Shown piece by piece: positions 29,680 through 41,393 of a stretch of 64,000 nucleotides of DNA. Position 1 is the stretch's first letter. Each line of letters begins with the position of its first letter. Both the position numbers and the translations under genes were made by a program. The stretch lies in NCBI GenBank assembly GCA_039583875.1, contig CM077162.1, forward strand, positions 57,625,675 through 57,689,674. Reading direction: 5' to 3'. The notes beneath the pieces were generated by a model. That model ran no database searches. It worked only from the letters and a program-made list of their open reading frames with translations, and had not been told where the DNA came from. This DNA comes from Platanthera guangdongensis. Its lineage: Eukaryota > Streptophyta > Magnoliopsida > Asparagales > Orchidaceae.

Positions 29680-31713
29680 TGTTGGGTACATTGGTTCTAA
29701 TGTACCTGATTTGAAGAAGCCTCACCCAACTCAATGATATACATCAAAATGTATTTGATGTGTTTTGAGTTTATTTGTCCAGGTTAAGTATTTACAGGAA
29801 AGAAGAAAAAGTTTCTAAGTCCATGTGTCGACACCCAGAGGGAAAGTGTCGGCACTTAAGAATACTTGTGTCGACACCCAGGCAAGCAGTGTCGACACTT
29901 GGAGTACTTGTGTCGACACCAGGGATGCAGAGTCGACACCACACAGAAAGTGTCGACACAAGGAGCCGTGTCGACACTCAATGAAGAAAAGTGCAGTGAA
30001 GAAGTGTCGACACTTAGCAGTTGTGTCGACACCCAGTGAAATTGTGACTACATCAGAAAGTGTCGACACTTGGATGCTGTGTCGACACTCAGCAAAAGTC
30101 AGCAGAGTCTAAGTATAAGTGTCGACACCCAGAACAATGTGTCGACACACAGCAGAAGAGTCAACACTTGAAGAAAGTGTCGACACAAGAAAGAATGTGT
30201 CGACACTTAGCAGAAGACTCAACACTTGAAGAAAGTGTCGACACAAGGAGCTGTGTCGACACTTAGCAAAGTTCAAGAATATTCTAAGTACAAGTGTCGA
30301 CACAAAGGAGATGTGTCGACACTCAGCCAGAGTCTCAATAGATGAAGATGTGTCGACACAAGGAGCAGTGTCGACACTCAGCAAGTATCAACACAGAAGG
30401 CATGTGTCGACACCAAGAAGATGTGTCGACACTTAACAGATTCAACACATGAAGATGTGTCGACACAAAGGAGATGTGTCGACACTTACAAGAATTCAGT
30501 AATATACTGAAGTACAAGTACTTGTGTCGACACACATTATCAGTGTCGACACATGAAGAAGAAGCTGTGTCGAGAAGTGAATTCTACAATACAAGGAGTT
30601 GTGTCGACACCTTGCAGGCGAGTGTTGACACTTAGTCAACTTGTGTCGACACTTAGTCTATAAGTGTTGACACTTAAAGACAGATAGTCTCGACACCTTC
30701 AGACAGTTACAGAATTTTCAAGAACTGAATGGATGACTTGACAGCTGCCATTCCAGCCGGTCTACTGCACCTGTCAGAGTTGTCAGAAATCAGTTATGAA
30801 CTGGACCAGCCGGTTACCATGAAGAAGGCCTATAAATAGGCTTATACTGTCTACAAAAACAGTTGTTCAAGTGATCAATATACAAAGAAGATCTAGCTAT
30901 TCATTGAAGAATCCTGTGAGGATCTAAGAAGTTGGAGAGAGAGAGCTCCATCCAAGAAGTCAGCTGTTGGAACCAGGCTGAGAAGAAGGGTTCAGATTTT
31001 GTCCTGAATCTCAAGTAGCAGAGATCAAGGATCAACTGCAGAGGAGATCAATCTTATTGTGTTCTACATTCAAGAAGCTTTGAAGAAAGCCAAGTCAGTT
31101 TGATCTCAGCTGAGTTCTTCCAAGAACTCATCAAGAAACTCACAACTCTTCTCTCTTTTCTCTGAGTTGTAGAGATTATATTTTGTATTCATATTTTCTT
31201 GTAGGATCCTTAGGGATCTGAGTTTGTAAGCCTGTAATAATAAAGGCTGAGTGTAGGGCCTGTGTGCCTGAGTGTAGGAGATTTGTATCTCTGAGTGTAG
31301 GCCTGTTGTGGCTGAGTGTAGGCCTTGGTGGCTGGGTGTAGGCTTTGTGAAGAAGCTGAGTGTAGGTTTTGTGAAGAAGCTGAGTTGTAGGGCCTTGGGC
31401 CTGAGCTGTAGGAACCTGATTGAGGTTCTGAGTGTAAGATCTGAGGATCTGAGATAGTGGAGGAGTTTGGCCGAATCTAGTACACTGCTAGATAGGCGAA
31501 GGGGGAAAGTGGATGTACCCAAACATTGGGGAACCACTATAAACCTGTGTGTTCACTGTGTGTATGAGGTTTGCTATGATTGTTGTTTGCTTGCTTGGTA
31601 AAAGTAGTTATAACTCTGAGAATTATTCTGAATTCTGCCTAAAAAGTTAAAAAGATTTAAGTCACCTATTCACCCCCCCCCCCCCTCTAGGTGATTAGGT
31701 ACAATATCTTTCA
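29680..31713 (+). mobile_element. 5' LTR of A
   Basis: It begins TGTTGGGTAC and ends TTTCA. The palindrome array is at 29825-30690, TATA at 30830-30840, the U5 block at 31507-31541 and a long C run at about 31671-31685. Confidence 0.96.
29825..30690 (+). repeat. GTGTCGACAC palindrome array, A 5' LTR
   Basis: The decamer recurs every 15-40 bp with a few variants. By eye, its counterpart in the 3' LTR (39507-40380) has about 28 exact copies plus about six one-base variants. Variants differ between the two LTRs (for example GTGTCGGCAC here at 29848), so they arose after insertion. Local higher-order duplications, such as the AAGAAAGTGTCGACACAAG phrase, show growth by tandem duplication. Confidence 0.96.
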
Positions 31714-31715
31714 AG

Positions 31716-31726
31716 TGGTATCAGAG
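31716..31726 (+). other. primer binding site of A (tRNA-iMet)
   Basis: TGGTATCAGAG lies two bases after the LTR end and is complementary to the 3' end of initiator tRNA-Met. Confidence 0.93.
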
Positions 31727-31819
31727 GGAGGTTACTCAAAAAGGGACATAACTGTCTGAGTAGATCCTGTTGGCAGATTCAGTCTAAGTTAAATTGCAGA
31801 ATCAAGAAAATCAAGAACC

Positions 31820-33856
31820 ATGGGTTCCACTGAGAATCATAAGGAATTGGGATCCATGAAGTTACCCATTTGCAGAAAAGAAATATTTGGCATCTGGAAG
31901 GAAAGGGTGAGACTGTTTATGGAAGCCTCAGACCCTAGGATATACATCACAGTGAAAGAAGGGCCATATGTGCCCATGTAGGTTTCAGTCTTAGATGCTA
32001 ATCAAAGAACACCTAAAGATTTCTCTGAAATGACAAAGGATGAGATAGTTCTAGCCACAATGGACAAGAGGGCTCAAAATATCATAGTGAGTGCTATAGA
32101 TGATGCTACTTTTCAGAATTAGATACACTGCAAGATATCCAAGGAAATGTGGGATACTCTTATTGTGTATATGGAGGGTTCTGAAGAAGTGAGGCAAGAC
32201 AGAAAGTCCTTGGTAAACCAAGAATATGAAAGTTTTAGGCAAGGTAGGGCTGATAGCATAACTGAATGCTATAAGAAGTTCTATAGGATTGTGAATGAGC
32301 TAATGTCCTATGGCAGAGAGTTCAGTAATTATGAGCTCAATGATAAGTTCCTAAGGTCCCTTACAAAAGATTGGGACACCAAGATCTGTGTCATTAGGGA
32401 AATGACAAAGTTAGCAGAAATTCCTCCACCAACACTGTTTGGAAAACTGCTGTCCTATGAAATGCAGTTGATGGTGAGGAAAGAAGAGGAGAAATCTACA
32501 AGAAGTGAACATAAAGAAAGGACAGTGGCATTTAAAACAGAAGCCCCCAGAAAGTACAGAAGTAAGTCACCAACTCCACCACCAAAAGTAGCTGAAACTG
32601 AGTCAGATGAGTCAGCAAGCAGAAAGTCTGAAAGCAGTGAAAGTGATGAGGACTTTGCTGCCTTCACAAGACATTTTCAGAAGTTCTTAAAGAAGAAACA
32701 GTGGAGGACAAAGCCATCTACTTCACAGGGTAAAGAAGACTATTATCAGAATAAAAAGTCTTCAAAGAAAGACAGGAAAAAGACCAAGTCTAGTAAAGCA
32801 ACTCTATCAAAAATTGTTTGCTATTGCTGTAATAGACAAGGACATGTTATTGCAGATTGTCCAGAGAAAAGGAAGGAGTCAAATGATAAGAAAAAGACTC
32901 AATTCAAGGGCAAGAAGGAAAGATCTTTTGTTGCCAAAAAGGAAAAGAGCCTGTCAGACATTTCTTCATCAGAAACTGAGTCAGATGCTGAAGCATACAT
33001 AGGACTGTTTGCTGAGGAAGAGGAAGAAGAGTTCATTCAGATCATGAACTCTATATATGAACAAGAGGATAGTCAGTGCCAAGGACTGATGGCATTTACA
33101 GAAAGTGACAAAATCCTGGAGCAGCCAGGACCTAGTAAGGTACAAGATTGTTCTTTCAGTTCAATTTCATGTGCTAGTTCAGAATCAGATTCATCATCAT
33201 CAAGTGATGAGAGTGCATCTGTGTCTGAAGAGGATATTCATCAATTGTTAGATGAATATAAAGTTCTGTTGCAAGCATTTAAGAAATGCAAATCCCTGGC
33301 CAATAGTCAAGCTAAGGAGATTGCAAGTCTCAAAGTGGCTGCAACTGATTATGAGAAGTTGTTTGATCAAAAACTTAATGAGATAGCCAGACTGAAGCAC
33401 ATAACTGTGATTCAGATGGGGACTATATCATTTAAGAATGATCAAATCAAAAGTCTGGAGATTAGTATTCAAAAGGAGAGAGATTTAGTTGCTAGGTTTT
33501 CTAAACCAAAGTCAGTTCTACCCTTAATTGATGAATTTGTTCATCAAAAAGGTAACGCTGGACTGGGGTTTACTAAACCAGCTAGGACTGTTCAGTCCAA
33601 GTCCAAGGGCAAATCCCCGGCTCTCAACAAGCTAGCTGTAGATAAAACAGCTAAGACTGTACCTAAGCAAAGGTACAATAAGTTTGAATGTTGGTGCTGT
33701 GGCAAGGTAGGCCATTTTGCCATGGACTGTTGGCACAATGCAAGTGTCAAAGTGAGTAGCAAACTGCCTGTTGGAAAACCTGCAGGTAGCTTTGTTAGGA
33801 AGCAAACTAACCAGTACCAAGGACCCAAGAATTCTTTGGGTTCTAAGGTTCACTAA
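31820..33856 (+). pseudogene. Sirevirus gag of A
   Basis: The ATG at 31820 starts a frame that continues through gag and pol. In-frame TAG codons at 31979 and 32120 interrupt the N-terminal part; from 32147 the frame is open for 569 residues to a TAA at 33854. Domains are a copia gag (UBN2-type) region up to about 32480, a Lys/Ser-rich acidic region, a first zinc knuckle CYCCNRQGHVIADC (about 32819-32860), an acidic serine stretch, a predicted coiled coil (33240-33480) and a second knuckle CWCCGKVGHFAMDC (about 33689-33730). Gag would assemble the cytoplasmic particle. The TAA is in the same frame as pol, so only this codon separates gag from protease. Confidence 0.92.
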
Positions 33857-33862
33857 TCTGTT

Positions 33863-36800
33863 TTGCAGGTGAGTCCAAGTGGCCATGCCCCAATATGGTA
33901 CTTGGACAGTGGATGTTCCAGACACATGACTGGAACAAGGGGATTGCTAAAGGACTTCACTCCAATCAAAGATGGTCCTAAAGTCACCTTTGGTGGTTCT
34001 GAAAAAGGAGTCATCAAGGGATTTGGTAACATTTCTAGCTCCCATATAACTATTACTCAAGTGGCCTATGTTAAAGGTTTGAAACATAACCTTATTAGTA
34101 TAAGTCAATTGAGTGATGTAGGATATGACATCTCATTTGTGAAAGATGGTTGTCATATCAGGAGGTCAAATGATCAAGAGATCATTTTGACAGGTTATAG
34201 AAAAAGAAATGTCTATTGCCTAGACATTATGGTTGAGAACAATAGTTCTCCAGTGTGTCTTGTAGCTGATGAGAAAGTCTCTCATTGTGTCAAATGGCAC
34301 AAGAGGCTAGCCCATCTCAACTACAAGACAATTGGGCAACTCTTTAGTAAAGAGTTAGTGAGGAATGGTCCTCAAGTTAAGTATATTAAAGATGGAATAT
34401 GCTCAGCTTGTCAAAAGGGCAAGCAGACAAGATCCACCTTTAGTAGCATTGAAAACAAAGATGTTGTGAGGTGTTTATACCTCTTGCATATGGATCTCTT
34501 TGGTCCTATGCCAGTTCACAGCCTAGGTAGAAAGGTCTATACCTTTGTAGTTGTAGATGACTACTCAAGGTTTTCCTGGGTGTTCTTCCTTAGACAGAAA
34601 TCTGAAACATCTAGTGTCTTCTATAGCTTTGTCAAATAAATTCAGAATGAACTAGACAGTACAGTGGTCAAAATAAGAAGTGACCATGGTACTGAATTTC
34701 AGTCTGATAGTATGACAAAACTATGTGAAGAATTTGGGATATTTCAAGAGTTTTCTTCACCAAGAACACCTCATCAAAATGGCATTACTGAAAGAAAGAA
34801 TAGAACCTTGATTGAGGCTGGTAGGACCCTATTAAGTGATACATCACTACCAGAATATTTCTGGGCTGAGGCAGTTAATACTGCATGCCATGTTATTAAT
34901 AGGGATATCATTACTAAAAGCCACAACAAGACCCCCTATGAGGTTGTGAAAGGCAGAAAACCAAACCTATCCTACTTCAGGATCTTTGGTTGTAAGTGCT
35001 TTATACTTAACAATGGAAAGTCTTACTTGACTAAGTTTGCTGCCAAGTCCCAAGAGGGAATTTTTGTTGGGTACAGCAACAATAGTAAGGCTTATAGAAT
35101 CTACAACTTGTCTACTCAAGTTGTAGAAGAGTCTATACATGTAGTATTTGATGAAACTAGACTTATTAACAATGAGTTGTCTAGTAGTATATGCAGCTCC
35201 ACAGGTATAACAAAGAAGATGGACAAGCTCACTATAGAAGAAGAACCTACTGCAAGATAGCATGTAGAAGATAGTGACTGCTGTCCAGGGGGAGTACTAC
35301 ATGTACCTAATGTAGATGAAGTCCAAGGAGTACAGCAAGATGAAGAAGTTGAAGAAGTTCAACCTGAAGCCACGATGCCTCCAGCCAATAGGCATCTAAG
35401 AGATCATCCAAGAGAACAAATCATTGGTGATCCAAGATATGGGGTACAAACAAGGAGCAGAAATATGAATGCAGTGCTCTTCTCCAGTTTTCTATCCCAA
35501 GTTGAACCAAAGAAGTTTGAAGAAGCCATCCTAGACCCTCATTGGATTGAGGCAATGCAAGAAGAGCTGAATCAGTTCAAGAGGTGCAAGGTCTGGGAGC
35601 TTGTTCCTAAACCAAAAGACCACAATATAATTGGGACCAAGTGGATCTTTAGGAACAAAATGGATGAGCATGGAGTCATCATTAAGAACAAAGCAAGATT
35701 GGTTGCTAAAGGATATAGGCAGGAAGAAGGTATTGACTTTGATCAAACCTTTGCTCCAGTATCCAGACTGGAAGCCATAAGGATGTTACTGGCCTATGCA
35801 ACCTTTCAAGGATTTAAAGTTTACCAAATGGATGTAAAGTCAGCCTTTCGGAATGGTAATTTAAAAGAGGAAGTCTATGTGGAACAGCCATCAGGTTTTG
35901 TTGATTCAACTCAACCTAATCATGTCTATAGACTTAGGAAAGCATTATATGGGTTAAAGCAAGCCCCTAGGGCTTGATATGAAACCCTGTCTAGTTTCCT
36001 CATTGAGAATAAGTTCACAAGGGGGAAAATAGACAAGTCTCTATTCCTTAGGGAATCCAGAGGCAAAGTAATACTAGTCCAAATATATGTAGATGACATA
36101 ATATTTGGGTCTACTGAAAGTAGTCTTTGCAAAAAGTTTGCAAAACTAATGCAAGGACAGTTTGAGATGAGTAGTATGGGGGAGCTTAAGTTCTTCTTGG
36201 GTCTCCAAGTTAGACAGACTGAGAATGGATTATCCATATGCCACTCTAAGTTCACCCTAGAACTCATAAGGAAGTATGGTATGGATTCATCCAGTACCAT
36301 GAAGACTCCTATGGGGTCAAATATGTCTCTTAGCAAAGATGATGCAGGGAAACCTGTAGATGAGACTTTGTATAGAGGGATAGTTGGCTCCCTACTCTAT
36401 TTGACTGCAAGTAGACCAGATATCATGTGTGCTACATGTGTCTGTGCTAGGTACCAAGCATGCCCTAAGGAGTCTCATTTGACAGCAGTCAAAAGGATAT
36501 TGAGATATCTAAAGGGAACTCATTATCTAGGCCTCTGGTACCCTAGGAATGGGGATTTTGAACTAACAGATTATTCATATGCAGACTTTGCAGGATGCAA
36601 AGAAGACAGAAAAAACACAACTGGAACCTATCAATTCCTAGGTGGAAGACTGATTTCATGGAGTAGCAAGAAGCAAACAAGTGTGGCTATCTCCACTGCA
36701 GAATCAGAATATGTGGATGTAGGAAGTTGCTGTGCTCAACTTCTATGGATACAACATCAGCTTGAGGACTATGGAATTCAGGTAAGTAGAACTCCACTCT

Positions 36801-37030
36801 TTTGTGATTCTACTAGTGTTATATCAATTGCAAACAATCCTGTTTCTCATAGTAGAACTAAACATATTGAAATAAAATATCATTTTCTTAGAGAACATGT
36901 AGAAAAAGAAGATATTTTACTGGAATATGTTAGAACAGATAATAAATTAGCTGATATGTATACTAAGCCCTTAGAAGAAACTAAGTTCAATAGGTTTAAA
37001 ATTGAACTAGGTATGATAAACTTAGATTAA
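33863..37030 (+). pseudogene. Sirevirus pol of A (protease, integrase, RT, RNase H)
   Basis: All copia Pol domains are in order and in one frame. Protease has WYLDSGCSRHMTG (Asp at 33905). The integrase zinc region has KWHKRLAHLNY..CSACQKGK (about 34290-34420), and its core has HMDLFGPM, IRSDHGTEF and HQNGITERKN for the D,D,E triad. RT has [23 protein letters not shown] and YVDDIIFG (YVDD at 36086-36097). RNase H has AISTAESEY and the tail ADMYTKPLEE. Nonsense codons at 34637 (TAA), 35258 (TAG) and 35975 (TGA, where relatives have Trp) disable it. I find no frameshift over more than 5 kb of gag-pol, so decay is by point mutation only. Confidence 0.93.
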
Positions 37031-37054
37031 GTTTATAGAAATGGCTAAGTAAAA

Positions 37055-37305
37055 AGGTGTCGACACATAGAGATATCTGTGTCGACACAGAAAAGTGGTG
37101 TCGACACTTCAGTGAAAAAGTGTCGACACATCTAGGAAGTTGGTGTCGACACTTCAGAAAATTAGTGTCGACACATGACAAGTAGGTGTCGACACATCCA
37201 AGGTGGTGTCGACACTTAGGCTTTACTCAGTATTATCTAAGTAAAGTCTCGACTAAATGTCGAGTTGAGTGGTGTCGGCACATAATCAAGTGTCGACACA
37301 TGATC
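37055..37305 (+). repeat. GTGTCGACAC array between pol and ORF3 of A
   Basis: About ten copies of the decamer and close variants occur in 250 bp, spaced 15-35 bp apart. This is the same motif as in the LTR of A but in a different context. It sits where the N-terminal coding part of ORF3 lies in element B. Confidence 0.94.
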
Positions 37306-39045
37306 TTCAGCCTAAAAACTGATTGGTCTGTAGTAGTCTTTGAAAAGATCAAGGAAAGTCTTAAGAAACCCAACTTGGGTAGAATAATAAGTTTATACCT
37401 AGCTGGTAGAATACCAGAGGTTATGGGTCAAGCTGCTGGCAGTAAAATCAATCATATGATGAAAATGGACTTAAGGATATTCTCTAGATGGGACAGGGTT
37501 TTGTCTAAGGAAATGCTAACCCCTGAGAACATACCTCCTGAGAAAGTAACACTTCTAAAGAAGAAGAAGAAAACTGCCCCAGTGGCTCAGGATTCCTCTA
37601 GCAGCTCTGGTAGTGAAGAGCAAGTTGTCTTTACTCCAGAAGAGGATGTAGAAGAAAATGTTGGGAAGTCTCCAGCTCAACAAGATGCTGCAGAGAGGCA
37701 GGGGGAGCTACCACCAGCTAGCCCCATACACCAGGATCAAATCCAGGGGGCGCCTCTAGTAGTGGAAGAGCCAACTCCACTAGAAAGTGAACAAGCCACC
37801 CGCATCATCCTTGAGGTAATCACTGAGCTTAATGCTTTAGATTTCCTTAAATCCTTACAGTTTGATCTAGCCCAAGATATAACGTCTATAAGATTTGAAA
37901 TGAATCTTAATAAAAAGGAGATGACTGACTGCTTCCACAAAGGAAGGAATGCAGTGGTATACTTGGCAACTCATCAGGAAAAGATAAAAGCTCAAGTAGA
38001 TGACATTGCACTGAAGCAAGGTTATGTTCTAGAGAACCAGCTCAGAATGAATGACAATTTAACTGCCTCCCACAATGCCATAGTAACAGAGATGAAGAAT
38101 ATAGCTGCAGGACAGACTACTTCTACTGCTACTGCTAAATCAGAGTTTGATAAAGCTTTGAAAGAGGGTATCAATGCTGTTACTACTGCTATTGACAATT
38201 CTCAGAAGTTGATCACTGACAAACTCCAACGGTTGAAACCTTTCTTTAAAGATGGAGTCAATTATTTGGATAACCAGGTCCGATTTCAGAAAGATGATGT
38301 AAGAGATCACATAGAAAGAGAAGTCATAAAGGGGGAGAGGGTGTTAGTCAAAGCCAGCTCTGATCATGCCAAGTGGATATCTAATTCTATCAGAGCAACT
38401 CTTGGTTATCCTCCGTTATGTGATGATGATAATGTTGCAGAATCTGGGATACATCCTGCATATCTAGGAGGGGAGCAACCTGAAGTGGCTCAAGTCATCT
38501 ACCCTCCTCCATATTTTGATATGGTTCAAGCTGACATACAGTCCATGTATAGCCCACCTGGGGGAAAGGACAATGTCATCATAGAGAAGGTTGTTCAGCC
38601 AGTATCTGAGGCTATGCAAGAAGCTTTGCAGAGAGAACATGAACCTATGCAGAAAGAACAAGAAGCTAGATTGTCTAAAAAGAGGTTCAGGGAGCAAGCT
38701 GAACAAAGACCAGACTTTGAGCAGTGAAGCCCCACTTCAAGAAACATTATCTTAACTGCCTGGAAAGCTGCAAAAGATAATATTCAAGACAGAAATAAAT
38801 GGTTTTCTGAATTGGGATGGAGAAAGCATGAGTCAAGGCAAGAAGCCATAGTCCAATATAGAAGAAAGGCCAAGATGGGAAAGCTACCTCCTACTACCCA
38901 GGAGCCTAGCAAGTACTTTCCCAAGCCTTATCACTACTTTGAAAGGCAAAAGATTAAAGCTGAAGAGCAAAAGAAAAAGGATCTGAAAGGCAAGAAGCCT
39001 GCTGATACTGAAGTTACTAAAGCTCCTGTGCAAGCCAAAATATAA
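37300..39045 (+). pseudogene. Sirevirus third ORF of A (accessory protein)
   Basis: The frame is open through the palindrome array; the first ATG after it is near 37301 (MIFSLKTDWSVVVFEKI). A region of ~60 residues (WSVVVFEKIKESLKK..GRIISLYL..FSRWDRVLS) aligns by eye with WSKVFFDLIKKK..GRILGIFL..FGRWEKTIS in ORF3 of B, so the two are homologous. Then come a Ser/Glu-rich acidic part, a long helical, probably coiled-coil part (about 37800-38400), and a Lys/Glu-rich tail. A TGA at 38725 (Gln-rich context) interrupts it, and the frame resumes to 39045. I see no signal peptide or membrane segment, which argues against an envelope role. Function unknown. Confidence 0.8.
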
Positions 39046-39345
39046 TATGGAAAAGGAATAGTGATCAAGGAGGCTGAACAAAAATAGAATTGATTTTTCT
39101 TGAGTTTACAGTTGTAATATTTTGATTGTTAAACACTTTGTAAACTTTTGAAAATGAATATGACAAATTATTAGAACAATGTGTTATATGTTAAATCTAA
39201 TTCATATTGTTCTGAAATGATGTCTATGTTTACATGTTTGATTGATACATGTTTATGTTTGCCCTGTTATATATAATCCTGCTTTACATCATGCTATGAT
39301 TTTATTCTGTATGGTGTATATCATTGACTAAGGGTTATGACTTCT

Positions 39346-39361
39346 CCAAATAGGGGGAGAT
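39346..39361 (+). other. polypurine tract of A
   Basis: CAAATAGGGGGAGATT precedes the LTR start TGTTGGGTAC at 39362. The 300 bp before it (39046-39345) are A/T-rich and non-coding. Confidence 0.9.
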
Positions 39362-41393
39362 TGTTGGGTACATTGGTTCTAATATACCTGATTTAAAGAC
39401 GCCTCACCCAACTCAATGATATACATAAAAATGTATTTGATGTGTTTTGAGTTTACTTGTGCAGGTTAAGTATTTACAGGAAAGAAGAAAAAGTTTCTAA
39501 GTCCATGTGTCGACACCCAGAGGGAAAGTGTCGACACTTAAGAAGACTTGTGTCGACACCCAGACAAGCAGTGTCGACACTTGGAGTACTTGTGTCGACA
39601 CCAGGGATGCAGAGTCGACACCAGACAGAAAGTGTCGACACAAGGAGCTGTGTCGACACTCAATGAAGAAAAGTGCAGTGAAGAAGTGTCGACACTTAGC
39701 AGTTGTGTCGACACCCAGTGGAACTGTGTCTACATCAGAAAGTGTCGACACTTGGAGGCTGTGTCGACACTCAGCAAAAGTCAGCAGAGTCTAAGTATAA
39801 GTGTCGACACCTAGAACAATGTGTCGACACACAGCAGAAGAGTCAACACTTGAAGAAAGTGTCGACACAAGAAAGAATGTGTCGACACTTAGCAGAAGAC
39901 ACAACACTTGAAGAAAGTGTCGACACAAGGAGCTGTGTCGACGCTTAGCAAAGTTCAAGAATATTCTAAGTACAAGTGTCGACACAAAGGAGATGTGTGG
40001 ACACTCAGCCAGAGTCTCAACAGATGAAGATGTGTCGACACAAGGAGCAGTGTCGACACTCAGCAAGTATCAACACAGAAGGCATGTGTCGACACCAAGA
40101 AGATGTGTCGACACTTAACAGATTCAACACATGAAGATGTGTCGACACAAAGGAGATGTGTCGACACTTACAAGAATTCAGCAATATACTGAAGTACAAG
40201 TACTTATGTCGACACACATTATCAGTGTCGACACATGAAGAAGAAGCTGTGTCGAGAAGTGAATTCTACAACACAAGGAGTTGTGTCGACACCTTGCAGG
40301 CGAGTGTCGACACTTAGTCAACTTGTGTCGACACTTAGTCTATAAGTGTCGACACTTAAAGACAGATAGTCTCGACACCTTCAGACAGTTACAGAATTTT
40401 CAAGAACTGAATGGATGACTTGACAGCTGCCATTCCAGCCGGTCTACTGCACCTGTCAGAGTTGTCAGAAATCAGTTATGAACCGGACCAGCCGGTTACC
40501 ATGAAGAAGGCCTATAAATAGGCTTATACTGTCTACAGAAACAGTTGTTCAAGTGATCAATATACAAAGAAGATCTAGCTATTCATTGAAGAATCCTGTG
40601 AGGATCTAAGAAGTTGGAGAGAGAGAGATCCATCCAAGAAGTCAGCCGTTAGAACCAGGCTGAGAAGAAGGGTTCAGATTTTGTTCTGAATCTCAAGTAG
40701 CAGAGATCAAGGATCAACTGCAGAGGAGATCAATCTTATTGTGTTCTACATTCAAGAAGCTTTGAAGAAAGCCAAGTCAGTTTGATCTCAGCTGAGTTCT
40801 TCCAAGAACTCATCAAGAAACTCACAACTCTTCTCTCTTTTCTCTGAGTTGTAGAGATTACATTTTGTATTCATATTTTCTTGTAGGATCCTTAGGGATC
40901 TGAGTTTGTAAGCCTGTAATTTTAAAGGCTGAGTGTAGGGCTTGTGTGCCTGAGTATAGGAGATTTGTATCTCTGAGTGTAGGCCTGTTATGGCTGAGTG
41001 TAGGCCTTGGTGGCTGAGTGTAGGCTTTGTGAAGAAGCTGAGTGTAGGCTTTGTGAAGAAGCTGAGTTGTAGGGCCTTGGGCCTGAGCTGTAGGAACCTG
41101 ATTGAGGTTCTGAGTGTAAGATCTGAGGATCTGAGATAGTGGAGGAGTTTGGTCGAATCTAGTACACTGCTAGATAGGCGAAGGGGGAAAGTGGATGTAC
41201 CCAAACATTGGGGAACCACTATAAACCTGTGTGTTCACTGTGTGTATGTGGTTTGCTGTGATTATTGTCTATTTGCTTGGTAAAAGTAGTTATAACTCTG
41301 AGAATTATTCTGAATTCTGCCTAAAAAGTTAAAAAGATTTAAGTCACCTATTCACCCCCCCCCCCTCTAGGTGATTAGGTACAATATCTTTCA
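39362..41393 (+). mobile_element. 3' LTR of A
   Basis: It is 2032 bp and nearly identical to the 5' LTR, with the palindrome array at 39507-40380, TATA at 40512-40521, the U5 block at about 41187-41222, a C run, and the end TTTCA followed by the GTGAG duplication. Confidence 0.97.

Larger units (their letters stand above)
29680..41393 (+). mobile_element. full-length Sirevirus A inside the 5' LTR of B
   Basis: This is an 11,714-bp element with 5' LTR 29680-31713 (2034 bp), PBS, gag-pol, spacer array, third ORF, polypurine tract and 3' LTR 39362-41393 (2032 bp). It is flanked by the perfect duplication GTGAG (29675-29679 and 41394-41398). The LTRs differ by a few percent by eye. All Pol domains are present and in order. 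It is the most nearly intact element here and must be younger than B. Confidence 0.97.

Noticed and set aside
37028..37040. Stop-codon suppression after pol as reported for SIRE1
   Set aside because: Pol of A ends in TAA, and Pol of B and B' ends TAG followed by TTT, not the suppression context; the following array is full of other stops or lacks a continuous frame in B.
37300..39045. Third ORF as a retroviral-type envelope gene
   Set aside because: No signal peptide, no hydrophobic fusion or transmembrane segment and no Cys pattern of an envelope protein; called an accessory protein of unknown function instead.
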